Positions 30,061 through 39,949 of a DNA stretch of 64,000 nucleotides are shown piece after piece. The position numbers and the translations under genes are program-made. Below the pieces are notes generated by a model. The model was not told where the DNA came from, did not search any database, and saw nothing but the letters and a program-made list of their open reading frames with translations. Every line of letters begins with the position of its first letter. The stretch's first letter is position 1. Source of the stretch: Bathynomus jamesi (lineage: Eukaryota; Arthropoda; Malacostraca; Isopoda; Cirolanidae); contig JAJOZX010005521.1 in assembly GCA_023014485.1 (NCBI GenBank), positions 221,001 to 285,000 on the forward strand, read 5' to 3'.

Positions 30061-30841
30061 TCTGTACTTGCGTTTGAGTTAGTTGAAAAACGTTTAACTC
30101 ATTTGCTCAATAAACTCGTTCAAATTGTCTTTTGTGGCATTATGTCAATGTTAATTTAGAATTAGGTAAGTCATTATAGAATTTCTGTTATATAGATATA
30201 TAAAATTTAAAAACACTTCACTAATTTGTGTGTACATAGTTTGAAATGTAATTGTACAATTATGAATAGCAGACTCTTAGCATCAAATTGGTTTCCAGTC
30301 GTAGTGACAGGATGAAGAATAATCATATCATTTACTTAATGGTTTCCTTGTTAATAGTATGTTGGTAGTGTAGATCTAACAAATTTTTATATACTTTCGT
30401 AATTAATACAAATTTTTATATTTTTCTTCTTTCGGCGTTTCCTTCCGAGTTACATTTTTCCCTCCACTTATTATAGCTAAAAAGTAGTAATGTCCACAAA
30501 AGAATCGTACAAATTTATTTTAAAATGGCTAATTTTAACTATTCTTCTGTGGACACCCTGTATATTTCACTAGTGCCTCAGTGATATTTTCAGTTTATTG
30601 TGGTCGTGTGAATCTGTCCAACAAAGACGAACTTTCATTTAGGAAGATCTTAATGAAAGTAGCGTATCTTTCGTGTTCCTAGTCACTGCTTATTAGTTAC
30701 ATTACGAGCTCAATTTAAAATTTTAAGAGATACTTGTTTTAAGATCAACACGAACTGAAAATAAAAGTTCTGTTCCTAAAAATAATTTATATTTACAATT
30801 TTCAACAAATAACTTAACTGAAAAGCGAGAGCATAACATAA
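30061..30841. other. HIRA-TIMM44 convergent intergenic region
   Basis: About 780 bases between two convergent stops. It contains a small mariner-derived hairpin (30490-30562) and TIMM44's presumed 3'UTR on the minus strand. Confidence 0.8.
30490..30562. mobile_element. Tiny mariner-derived hairpin
   Basis: TGTCCACAAAAGAAT and ATTCTTCTGTGGACA pair around a 40-base loop, and the right side runs into CACCCTGTATA, the tip seen on mariner elements here. Confidence 0.5.
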
Positions 30842-30979
30842 TTAAACAAATTGTTCTGTGCTTTGCGCCGATAAATCTAAGAGTCTCCACGCTGCGTGAG
30901 GATCCAATTCCATCTGATCCCTGCACAAGACCCAAACATATTGCACCCTCATCACCTTAGCCGGGTCGCCTTCAACAAC
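30842..30979 (-). CDS. TIMM44: TIMM44 terminal exon
   Basis: Reads VVEGDPAKVMRVQYVWVLCR then DQMELDPHAAWRLLDLSAQS and TEQFV-stop, the near-invariant Tim44 C-terminus. Acceptor on minus at 30981-30980. Confidence 0.97.
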   Translation of the reverse strand, partial: VVEGDPAKVMRVQYVWVLCRDQMELDPHAAWRLLDLSAQSTEQFV

Positions 30980-33900
30980 CTGAGTGGAAACGGTAAAAGC
31001 TTTTAAAAAATAGTATTGTACACCACTCACTAAAGTTTCCAAAAAGGATGGAAATTAACAGACCATCAGTTTATGGGTTCTCTGGTGCAATTTTTGCCAA
31101 TGTGGGAACATGAAAAATATTCATAAAATAATAACGCATACTAGACATCTTGTTACAGTATCACGGATCTAACTCAGTGGTTCCCAACATTTCTAGTTCA
31201 AAGCATCCTAATGCCATTTGGTTCGTAGCACCACAGGAGATTCTAGTCTCCTGTTGAACATTCAGCCTTTCTCCCTTAGACTTAGTTTTCATATTTGCAG
31301 TTTCAGCATTCACGACATTTTCCACCCTCGCGAATGTGGAGGGTCTATTATACTTTTGTAATTTTGACAGAATCCAGAGTTCAAAACAGCTTAGTAATAT
31401 TAGGTTATGTTAGTAAGAAGAGCGAACGGACTTATACCAATTTTAAGAAATTTCGCTACTTCAGGTGGGAAACACTGGTCAAAACTCAATGAACAGCCTG
31501 ACAAACAGATTTGTGTGTTATGGGGGCTGAATGCAAAATAGCTAGTACATAAATGTTCCAGTAACAACAAAACTTGTGGATAAAAAAAGGCAATAACTCC
31601 AAATCTAATTCTAGCGGTATTATTTCGATTGATAAAATAAACACCTACCTCTCCTCTGGAATTTTTCACACACATAATTTGTTGAGAGAGAAAAGAAAGA
31701 GCTAACACAGGTCCTTCATCCATCACCTTCCCCATTACAAGATCAACATTATCAACATCTAAAACCTGAAAAAAAGAATTCGAAGAACTGCAACGGAGAG
31801 AGAGAGGGAGGAGGCTCAAACAATAAATACTTTCTTTTCATATACACACATTACTCGCTCTTCATTTCATAATAAACGCTTCTTCCTAATAGTCTAAGAG
31901 AAACAAGAGCGCTACGTATGACTATTACTAAGGGAACTCGATATATTTTTCCCCACCCCATTTTCTTGGCTAAATAATGGGCCATGGGGTTGAAATGTCT
32001 TTTGGGCCGTAAGTTTGAACTTTGTGCTTCACATAACCAGATTTTTCCAGTTTGAACCTCCCCTCCTTGTATAAAACTGATGGTTAACACAGTTTCGAAA
32101 ATGGCGTGACAGTGATGTGCGTCGTAAACAGAGAGCTGTTATCGAGTTCTTAACCGCAGAGAAAGAAACAGTTGGAAATATTCACAAACGTCTACACAAC
32201 GTTTATGAAGATGATGCTGTTGATTAGAGGTGCACCGGATATTGCGAAATATCCGGCAGGATATGGGTCATATCCGGCCGGATATAGGGCAAGACATTAG
32301 AAAATTAACACCTGTATGAAAATCTGCCATATGATAACACATTACAAATATTTTATATACAAAAAAAATGGAAAGCCCTCCACGGCCCACCCCTAAATTA
32401 GTCCAGCAACACTTTTTATATTAAATCAACACAATACTGATGACAAGAATAAATAAAACATCTGTCCATCATTAACGATTACAGTTCTATTAATATAACC
32501 AGAGCTTTTTATAAAAACGTCTAGGTTAAATTTTTTAAAAAGTAAAATATTGCTAGACCCCTGCACTTGCTTTCCATTCTTTTTCTCCTTTTCCTTTATT
32601 TTCAAAACATTACAAGCTTGACAAATGTAGAACAATACATTGAATACAATATAAAATGCCTGGAATGAAATCAATGAATGGAGGGCAGTATTGTGTAGGT
32701 CTGTTACCGCCATTCAGCCTGGAGGTCTTCAGAATAAAAAAAAACTCAACAGTGATTCAGAACTTTTTTTCTGTTGTGGTGCAAAAACAAGAGCATTTCT
32801 CCTCTTTTAGGCAATATTCGGGATCGCCTTGCTTCATAGATGTTTTCAACTTTTCATATTCAGAAAACATTCTCTCTGAAAATAGAGGATGCGGGTGTGC
32901 AGAGAAGCTTTGAAACAATAGTTTTAAGGAGAGGAAATCGGTCCTCCTGCTTCCAAATTTGAACTGGACAGCGTTTCCTATCTACAAGAGGTTCAGATGC
33001 ATATCGGTCTAACTCTCCTGCAATCAGTAGAACAGGAGCAGTCTTTTTTTCCAACCTTTCTTCTCTTGTACCTTACTTCCCCAGATTGCTCTCCATTTGT
33101 GATCTCCATAAAACACCATTCAAGAATGTCCTCTTCGTCTTTCCTCTTTCGCATCGGAGAACTGGAATTTGAGCTTCTTTTGCTTCCACTTTCATTAGAA
33201 TCATTACCACCACCGTCATTTTCAATACCTATGACTTCTTCAATCAGCCAGGATTTAGCCTGCTCTTTTTGATCTTGTTGAAAGAAAGATATTTTATACT
33301 GCGGATCGATTGCAGTCGCAGTCACATAAGCCCTATTTTTCATTATGTTCAAAGACTTCCCATCATTACTCTCCGACAAGAAACGCGCTCGAAGAGAAGT
33401 CAGGAGTTCTCTCTTTGTCGTTTGAACACCTTGGTCATCATAGCCAATCTTTGAAAGAAATCTCTGTAAAATACAAATACTTGGGATTACGGAAGACAAA
33501 GTTGATTTTTCCGAACTCATTTCCTGAGTTAGTTGGAAGAATGGTTTTAATATTTTAAGATTTCGTATCAGTGTCCACTCGAAGGATGTGATGGTAGGTA
33601 ATTCACTACGATCAGCCAAATACAATTGCACTGGAATTTTTAATTTATATAATCTTTCTAGCATCAAATATGCACTGTTCCAACGTGTTGGGACATCTTG
33701 AACCAATAGGAGAGGCTCAAGATTTTGCTGCACTTGAATGTGTTTGAAATTGTTACAGGCCAAAGGAGAATGATTAAAGTGAGTTGCAAGGCGGCGACTT
33801 TTTGCAAGGATATCAATTACACTCCTCTGAACCATAATTGAGTCACTAATAACCAGTTAGAGTAAATGAATGCTGCAGTGTATTGAAGGCATTTCAGCTA

Positions 33901-36900
33901 GGTCACTACCAAGAGCCATATTACTAGCTCCATCCCTCACCAATAAATTCTTCTTATTTGCATCAAGATCCCAACTATCCCACATAGAGCGAAACTTTTC
34001 AGATATATTCTTGCCAGTATGCGACCCTGAGAAATGAGAAGCATGTAGCACAGCATCATATCTTTCAAAATCTTTACCTATCCAGTGACCCGATAATGAT
34101 ATAAAACTTTCTTGAGAGGTTGTGCATGTCATATATCTGAAGAAAAGCTGACATGTTTTACTTCTTCCAGCTTTTGAGCAATTTTAGACGAACTCATCAT
34201 AAAGACGAGGAATTATAGTATCAGAGAAGTACCTTCTGCTCGGTAAGAGATCTGGGTTGGAGGTAGGCCATTAGATCAATAAAACCATCATCTTCAACTA
34301 AAGTAAATGGCTGGTTGTCCAAAGCCATCATCATGCCAATTTTATGGTGAATCATCACAGACCTGGAGTCATTGATGTCCCATATTTTTTTAGATGAAAA
34401 GCTTTTCTCTATTGAGATCTGCTTACTCATTTGGTCCATTTTCTTTTCTTTCAGAGTACTATCAGTAGAAGTTGATGGTCTAGCCCGTATTCTCTCTATG
34501 CCTATTTCCTTTGATTCAGTCGCAGCTATTCTTTTTTTGTCATTTTCTTTTCGTTTTTGGCTCCAGCATACTCTTTTGGGTGATTAATCTTAAAATGATT
34601 ATGAAGAGGTGTTGTGCTAAAGATTTTTGGCCACCTTTCTCCGTCCCACGTTTGATAATCTTTTGGCAAATATTACACTTTGCAGTGATATCGCTAGGAT
34701 CATTTATTGTATACAGTGATCACACAAAACTTGTCATGATTAATACAACACAAGAACCTGAAAGAGAACAAAACAAACATCTGAATATATTTAAATTATT
34801 ATTTATCTTATATTGGGGGGGGGCGCTTGCCCCCAATGCAAAACAAAACATAGCAATATGAGTGTAAAAATAATACAGTACCTAATAATATATATCCGGC
34901 TGGATATGAAAAATTCATATCCGGTGCACCCCTATTGTTGATCGAAGCACAGTTGGACACTGGTCTAAACGTGAGATATCATCAGAGAGAGGGAAAGCCA
35001 GCCTCGATGATGAGCCACGCAGCTGTCCGCCCGGCATCAGCTGTGACATCTCACACTGTGCAACGTGCTAACAGCACCATTCGATCAAATCGGCGCGTCA
35101 CATACAAGGAGCTAGGAATTAGTGAAGGAAGTGTGAATACGATAATTCAGCAACTGGGATACTCAAAAGTGTGTTCACGGTTTGTTCCTCGCGAGCTGAC
35201 TCAAGATCACAAAGCCCAAAGAAAAGAAATTGTTTCTGAGTCGGTGGTTCGATATAAGACAGAGGGGATGACTTCCTTTCACAAATTGCGACTGGGGATG
35301 AGACTTGGGTACACCACTTTGAACCTGAAACAAAACGCCAATCCATGGAGTGGCATCACGCAGACTCCCGACCCAAGAAAAGGTCAAATGGCTCCCTCTG
35401 CAGGAAAGGTTATGGCCACCGTCTTCTGGAACATGAAAGGGGTGATTCTGGTGGACATTATGAAGAAAGGACAAACAATCAACTCGGAGGCATATATTGC
35501 TACCCTACAGAGACTCCAGACACGTATAAAACGAGTTCGACCAGAGAGAAAACTGGAAGACGTCCTCCTTTTGCACGATAACGCAAGACCACACAACAGT
35601 TTGCAAACAAGAGAGGCCATCACAAAACTGCACTTGACTGTGTTACCCGACCCTCCATACAGCCCGAATCTGGCACCTTCAGACTTCCATTTGTTTGGGC
35701 CAAATGAAAGATCCTATTCGTGGAAGTAAGTTTCAGAGTGACGATGAGGTTGTTGAGGTTAAAGAGGTGGCTCCAGTGGAACCCAGTGGCCTTTTACCAG
35801 CAAGGAATAAAGGCCCTTGTTTCGAGGTGGAGGAAAGCCGTAGAAAAGGATGGAGCCTATGTGGAAAAATAAAAATTTGCAAGAAAGGTATGTAACTACT
35901 TGTGTACAAAATTTCCGAAACTTAACAAGAAAACGGGGGGGGGGGGGGGGGGGGGGGCAAATAAATATACTGAGTGGCCCTCGTAGTTACATCATAAAAG
36001 AAACGTAACAGGTGGGAAGGGAAAAGTCAATAACGCGGGGAAACTAGGTGCTAGTTGGACTGTCACTAGCCCCTACCCTTTCCTGCATTTACACCAAACA
36101 CCTATTTTCCCACATGGATGGGAGATAGGAGCGAAAACTAACTCGGAGAGTTATATGAGCCTGAACAGTCGCAAAGTAGGTGGCAACACACGATAAATGC
36201 ATTTTTAAGTGCAATAACCGCACGCAACGCGGGTTTGAGTCCTCACTAGCTCCAAATTTTCCCACTTTATTTCTTTTGCATTTAATTACCAATTATTTTT
36301 TTAAATAAAAAATAAATCTAAAAATTCTTAACCTTCGAGTCGAAATAGAATCCTAATTGTTGAGCTTGTTTAACTGGAGCTGCTAAAACTTGATACGCTC
36401 TTTCGTAACACCAATCTTCTAAAATCTGTAAAAATGTAAGAATTGAGACGTTAATAATAATGATGCCCTTTTTGCTACCAAAAGCATTACACTTTGTGGA
36501 CTATTCTTAGTCATAAGGAAAAATATCTAACCTTTAAATCAGGGTCTAATCATTGCTTCTAAGATATTAGGAATAATTACAAGTTCACATTCTAATAAAA
36601 TCTTCTTTATCAAATGCTGGCTCCATTTTGCATATTCAGTTAAAGCTTCTGATAATTCTGTCCGTTGAAATACCCCTCCAAATATGTCAGATACCTTAAA
36701 ATATAATAGTAAGAAGTTACTCATTTACATTAAACAAATATTCCTCAATGTTTTATTAATGTATAATCACAATTTCCTCAGAAAATCAAAAGTTCATAAC
36801 ATTAAAGAAAAAGTAAGTACCTTATCTTTAATAACACAGATGCCCTAATAATTGGATTATCGCTTTCATCTAATTTAGTCTTCCACTGTAGGATTTTATT

Positions 36901-38850
36901 AACGTAAGGATTATTATTTTTAAATCTTGCCAACTTTGAGAGAATTTGGAATCTTTATGAAGTGTAATACCAGTAGCTTCTGTATTTGCTTCTATGATTT
37001 TACTCTCTGCTTCTAGGTCCCTGTCAACTCTCATCTTCAATATGGAGGGAGGTTTGTATACGCGCCCTCGTTTACCGAATGCCGACTGGTCTATTTCCTC
37101 TCTGACTATCCGAGCTGTGTCGGAGAGAGTTCTGTACGTCTGACTCTCCGCGATTTCTTTACCTTTCTGAGACAGTGTTTCACCCACTCTTTGCGCAGTT
37201 TTTGTTGCCTCTTCCGTTACTCGGCCTTTAAGAATTTGAAAGCAATTATTAACTTCAAATACCATGAAAATATGAACAGTAAGACGAAAATGTGGGGCAT
37301 TCCCTTATTAAAATCGGATTATGATTGAAACTGATGATGACAATAGCGTGAATTAAAATGTCCGACTTTAATAAAATAATATTCACATTCTCGCTTCATT
37401 GTTCATATGGAGAATGGGATTTCCAAGGGCCAAATCAATGAAGAATACCAAGAAGAGTAATACTACTACAAACCCTATTTTACTTTTAATATACTCAAGA
37501 TGTTATAACAAAAATTACTTTACTTTTTATCCAGATAATAATAAACACCTGATAGTTGAGTAGTATATACATGCTCTATCACCAGTATGTATGGTATTCA
37601 GATTTAAAGTTTTTGCATTCTATAATATAAATAGGCATATCTCCAAATGGCACCAAATTTCAAATTTATAAGGTGGGGAGCTACATTACTAAATACATTT
37701 CTTAAGTTTCATTTATTACTTTTCTTTTAGTTCATCACACCTGATCTTTAGTTTTTCTTATTTGAAAAATCTAGTAATGTTATTATTATATACGGTATCA
37801 ATTAATAATAACTACCACAATCTCTCTTCACAAAAGCTATTTTAAGTGTGTTTCATAAGAATTATAAAGCCATTTACCAAATAATGTTCACTAGGATAAA
37901 TGCAAGTTAATTTTTAAATGAAGGCCAAACTGATATCCAAAATATAAAGACACGATGGAAAATAAAGACCAACAAAATATTCTATCCAATATAAATTACA
38001 GAGTAAAGACTCAGCAACACGCTTCAAAGCGTTTCTAATATGTTTTTGAGAGCTTACTCGCTTTCTGAAGAATTTCTGTCTTCTGGGCTTCTTCCACAGT
38101 TTCTTTCATTTTCTGTTTTAAAGATTCTAATTGTTGTTTTGCCTTTTTTGTTCCTTCTGCTGTCTCCTCCTCAACAGTTTTATACTTTTGCCTAAGTAGA
38201 TGCAAAAATAATTAGAAATTACTAAAGGCTTAAGTTTAACTTACATTTCAAATGGACTTAAAATCTTCAAGGAAAATACAGAAAGAGGGATAAAGTACTT
38301 TTTATTATTAATGGAGGGAAAAGAAAGAATACAAGTTATCCACAGCCCTTCAGATATTATAGTGCTATTCAAGTGAGAAATAACGCAGTACAGTTTTTAA
38401 ATTATGATGATGAATATAATGGCTTAAATCTTATTTAAAGTTAGTTCTTGTACTGATATCCTATATACAGTACTAATGAACAATATTTGACTATAAGCAG
38501 GAACTGAAAAAATGGTAACTATTTCCAAATAAAGATTATTAATAAATTTCTAACTACTATAAATTACCTAGAATTAGTATTTTTTTTAAAGTTTTGCCGA
38601 GGATTTTTTCTTATAATCAAGGTCAACTTTAATAAAGTCTAATGAATTTTGTTTTTCTTGAAATTCTCAATTTCTAACCTAGCCTTTTGAAGTGCGTCTG
38701 ATTTCTCTAACTCTTCCATATCTTTACGAAAATCCTTCAAGCTTTCTTTTAATTTCTGATTTGTGCCATTTCTTCTTTAAGATTTTCGTACAATTTGCCC
38801 AGAAATGAGGGAGGTCTTTGTGGAGGTGAAGCACTGTATTTTTTAGCATG
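30842..38850 (-). CDS. TIMM44: TIMM44, TIM23-complex motor anchor (7 exons; presequence exon not found)
   Basis: TIM44 sits on the matrix side of the mitochondrial inner membrane, tethering mtHsp70 to the TIM23 channel to drive preprotein import. Minus-strand exons in order: 38850-38679, 38191-38058, 37225-36821, 36694-36532, 36425-36333, 31765-31649, 30979-30842. They cover the Lys/Glu-rich N-terminal helices (FLGKLYENLKEEMAQ, YKTVEEET), the central LHKDSKFSQSWQDLK segment and the Tim44 domain from FGGVFQRTELSEALTE to the C-terminus LSAQSTEQFV. The mitochondrial presequence and ATG must lie above 38850. Exons 1, 3 and 4 contain six small indels against the homologous frame, while exons 2, 5, 6 and 7 are clean. 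Introns are retained, so it is not a processed copy. Either the assembly is noisy here or the copy is decaying. Confidence 0.93.
31649..31765 (-). CDS. TIMM44: TIMM44 exon: Tim44 domain core
   Basis: 39 codons, VLDVDNVDLVMGKVMDEGPV then LALSFLSQQIMCVKNSRGE, matching LDIDNVDLAMGKMMEQGPVL..RNPKGE. Phase 0 both ends, donor GTAGGT. Confidence 0.96.
32225..34934 (-). mobile_element. hAT transposon inserted into the mariner
   Basis: Tips TAGAGGTGCACCGGATAT (32225) and ATATCCGGTGCACCCCTA (ending 34934) are hAT TIRs with GGATAT subterminal repeats. Flanks CTGTTGAT (32217-32224) and TTGTTGAT (34935-34942) form a 7/8 target duplication. Removing the element rejoins the mariner peptide. The minus-strand transposase is fragmented. 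Confidence 0.92.
32993..34540 (-). pseudogene. hAT (BED-type) transposase, fragmented
   Basis: Minus-strand pieces: SMDQ-like linker FTLVEDDGFIDLMAYLQPRS (34439-34221); SLSGHWIGKDFERYDAVLHA and NLLVRDGASNMALGS with SIHCSIHLL (34132-33857; second catalytic Asp and CxxH-type motif); QDVPTRWNSAYLMLERLYKL and the following helices (33835-32993). The final dimerisation block is missing or out of frame before 32990. Stops and frame changes between pieces make it non-functional. Confidence 0.75.
35935..35957. repeat. G23 homopolymer
   Basis: Twenty-three consecutive G within the right end of the mariner. It is exceptionally long for this genome window and potentially quadruplex-forming or a sequencing-length artefact. 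Confidence 0.9.
36333..36425 (-). CDS. TIMM44: TIMM44 exon
   Basis: 31 codons, ILEDWCYERAYQVLAAPVKQ then AQQLGFYFDSK, matching ILKDWCYEATYSQLAHPIQQ..LGL.F.S. Phase 0 both ends, donor GTTAAG. Confidence 0.96.
36532..36694 (-). CDS. TIMM44: TIMM44 exon with three indels
   Basis: Reads VSDIFGGVFQRTELSEALTE, then the homologous peptide continues in another frame (EPAFDKEDFIR, expected after a missing base near 36635). It returns at CELVIIPNILEAMIRP after an apparent 2-base loss near 36590, then needs one base fewer in a CCC run at 36541-36545 to reach DLK and the donor GTTAGA. Splice sites and homology are clear. Confidence 0.9.
36821..37225 (-). CDS. TIMM44: TIMM44 exon with two 1-base losses
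   Basis: Reads RVTEEATKTAQRVGETLSQK, GRVYKPPSILKMRVD, ITLHKDSKFSQSWQDLK. The homologous continuation DNNPYVNKILQWKTKLDESD lies one base out of frame (loss near 36917). A second loss near 36828 is needed to read LLKDK at the donor GTACTT. Exon length plus two restores phase. Confidence 0.92.
37226..38057 (-). other. TIMM44: TIMM44 intron, nothing recognised
   Basis: 832 AT-rich bases without recognisable repeat or gene. Confidence 0.7.
38058..38191 (-). CDS. TIMM44: TIMM44 exon: coiled-coil region
   Basis: Reads QKYKTVEEETAEGTKKAKQQ then LESLKQKMKETVEEAQKTEI, matching the KYKTIESETV start of the charged helical segment. Phase 2 in, phase 1 out, donor GTAAGC. No indel. Confidence 0.93.
38679..38850 (-). 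CDS. TIMM44: TIMM44 exon: N-terminal matrix segment, one indel
   Basis: Reads HAKKYSASPPQRPPSFLGKL and YENLKEEMAQ. After that the match (LKESLKDFRKDMEELEKSDA) is one base out of frame, consistent with a lost A near 38762. Acceptor TTTTTAG before 38850, donor GTTAGA. Upstream presequence exon not found. Confidence 0.92.
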
Positions 38851-39137
38851 CTAAAAATAAAAAAATTAAGTATGAATACGGTTAATGAAAGCTAAACTTG
38901 CAAAATACTTCTATAGTGAATGAACTATGATTATATAGTAATTTACAAAGAAAAACTGACCCAGTTACAGAATACCAATGCACAGTTAGACTACATGGAA
39001 CAGTTATATTGAACATTAAGGAATATAATAATATAATGTATTTGGGCTTATTTAAAACATAATACTTGATGTGATAGTGAAGGAAAAATATGCCTACAAA
39101 TGGAGATAAAATTAGAATAGTGACCAATACTTAAGGA
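38851..39137. other. No feature recognised upstream of TIMM44 exon
   Basis: AT-rich, presumably TIMM44 intron 1. No mitochondrial presequence exon could be identified on the minus strand. Confidence 0.5.
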
Positions 39138-39147
39138 TGAGTGCCTG
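39138..39147. repeat. Target-site duplication, left copy
   Basis: TGAGTGCCTG, identical to 42159-42168 on the other side of the satellite-bearing element. Confidence 0.85.
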
Positions 39148-39154
39148 GTGCTAC

Positions 39155-39585
39155 TATAGTGTGCAGTCTACAAAGATATTACACCATAGTGTGCAGTCTA
39201 CAAAGATATTTACACCATAGTGTGCAGTCTACAAAGATATTTACACCATAGTGTGTAGTCTACAAAGATATTTACACCATAGTGTGTAGTCTACAAAGAT
39301 ATTTACACCATAGTGTGTAGTCTACAAAGATATTTACACCATAGTGTGTAGTCTACAAAGATATTTACACCATAGTGTGTAGTCTACAAAGATATTTACA
39401 CCATAGTGTGTAGTCTACAAAGATATTTACACCATAGTGTGTAGTCTACAAAGATATTTACACCATAGTGCGTAGTCTACAAAGATATTTACACCATAGT
39501 GTGTAGTCTACAAAGATATTTACACCATAGTGCGTAGTCTACAAAGATATTTACACCATAGTGTGTGGTCTACAAAGATATTCAC
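39155..39585. repeat. 31-bp tandem repeat derived from the TIR
   Basis: About 14 units of CATAGTGTGTAGTCTACAAA.. with period 31, differing by a few bases (GTGCAG, GTGTAG, GCGTAG, GTGTGG). The unit contains the TIR block ATAGTGTGCAGTCTACAAAG, so the array is an inward amplification of the element's own end. Confidence 0.95.
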
Positions 39586-39587
39586 AA

Positions 39588-39890
39588 ATTCAATTACATA
39601 AAAACAAAAAATTTAAAGGACAAATAAAACAATTCATTCTATGGGATATAATGCCGTGTTAGGTTAATTGAATGCCTGGTTAGGTCAACTGTATACCTTT
39701 GATTATTGTCTTGTTTGAGTTGTGATATTTTCATGTTTTAATGAAAATATCACAACTTAACATAACTAATTGTCAAGGACAGACAGTTAACCTAACCAGG
39801 CATTCAATTAACCTAACTGGGCATTATATCCATAGAATGAATTGTTTGTTTTATTTGTCTTAAATTTTTTTTGTTTTTTAATGTAATTTA
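39588..39890. mobile_element. Foldback element, family F (copy 1)
   Basis: Arms of about 145 bases starting AATTACATAAAAAC and, read inward from 39889, AAATTACATTAAAAAAC. They contain TTAGGTTAATTGAATGCCTG and meet at TTTTCATGTTTTAATGAAAA. Related text (AACCTAACC, GGGCATTCAATTAACCTAA) recurs at 45080-45190, 46910-47188 and 56869-56958. Confidence 0.85.
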
Positions 39891-39949
39891 ACTAGTATTT
39901 ATCTTCATGATTCCCCCCTTTTATAGTCTGCCTTGACCTCACATTCATC

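Larger units (their letters stand above)
31925..35986 (+). mobile_element. Mariner (DD34D) interrupted by a hAT
   Basis: The right tip reads inward TACGAGGGCCACTCAGTATA from 35986; the left counterpart near 31931 is AGGGAACTCGATATATTT. Plus-strand transposase: SDVRRKQRAVIEFLTAEKET begins near 32110, breaks at the hAT (32225), and resumes after 34943 in the same peptide. Later come VMATVFWNMKGVILVDIMKK (first catalytic Asp region), [11 protein letters not shown] and YSPNLAPSDFHLFGP (Asp-34-Asp spacing intact). Frameshifts near 35340 and 35700 add to the inactivation. Confidence 0.85.
31766..36332 (-). other. TIMM44: TIMM44 intron with nested transposons
   Basis: A 4.6-kb intron filled by a mariner (about 31925-35986) that is itself interrupted by a hAT (32225-34934). 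35987-36332 shows nothing recognisable. Confidence 0.85.

Noticed and set aside
30842..38850. TIMM44 as a processed pseudogene
   Set aside because: All introns are present with GT-AG ends and four exons are intact, so it is not a retrocopy; assembly error or a duplicated decaying gene remain.
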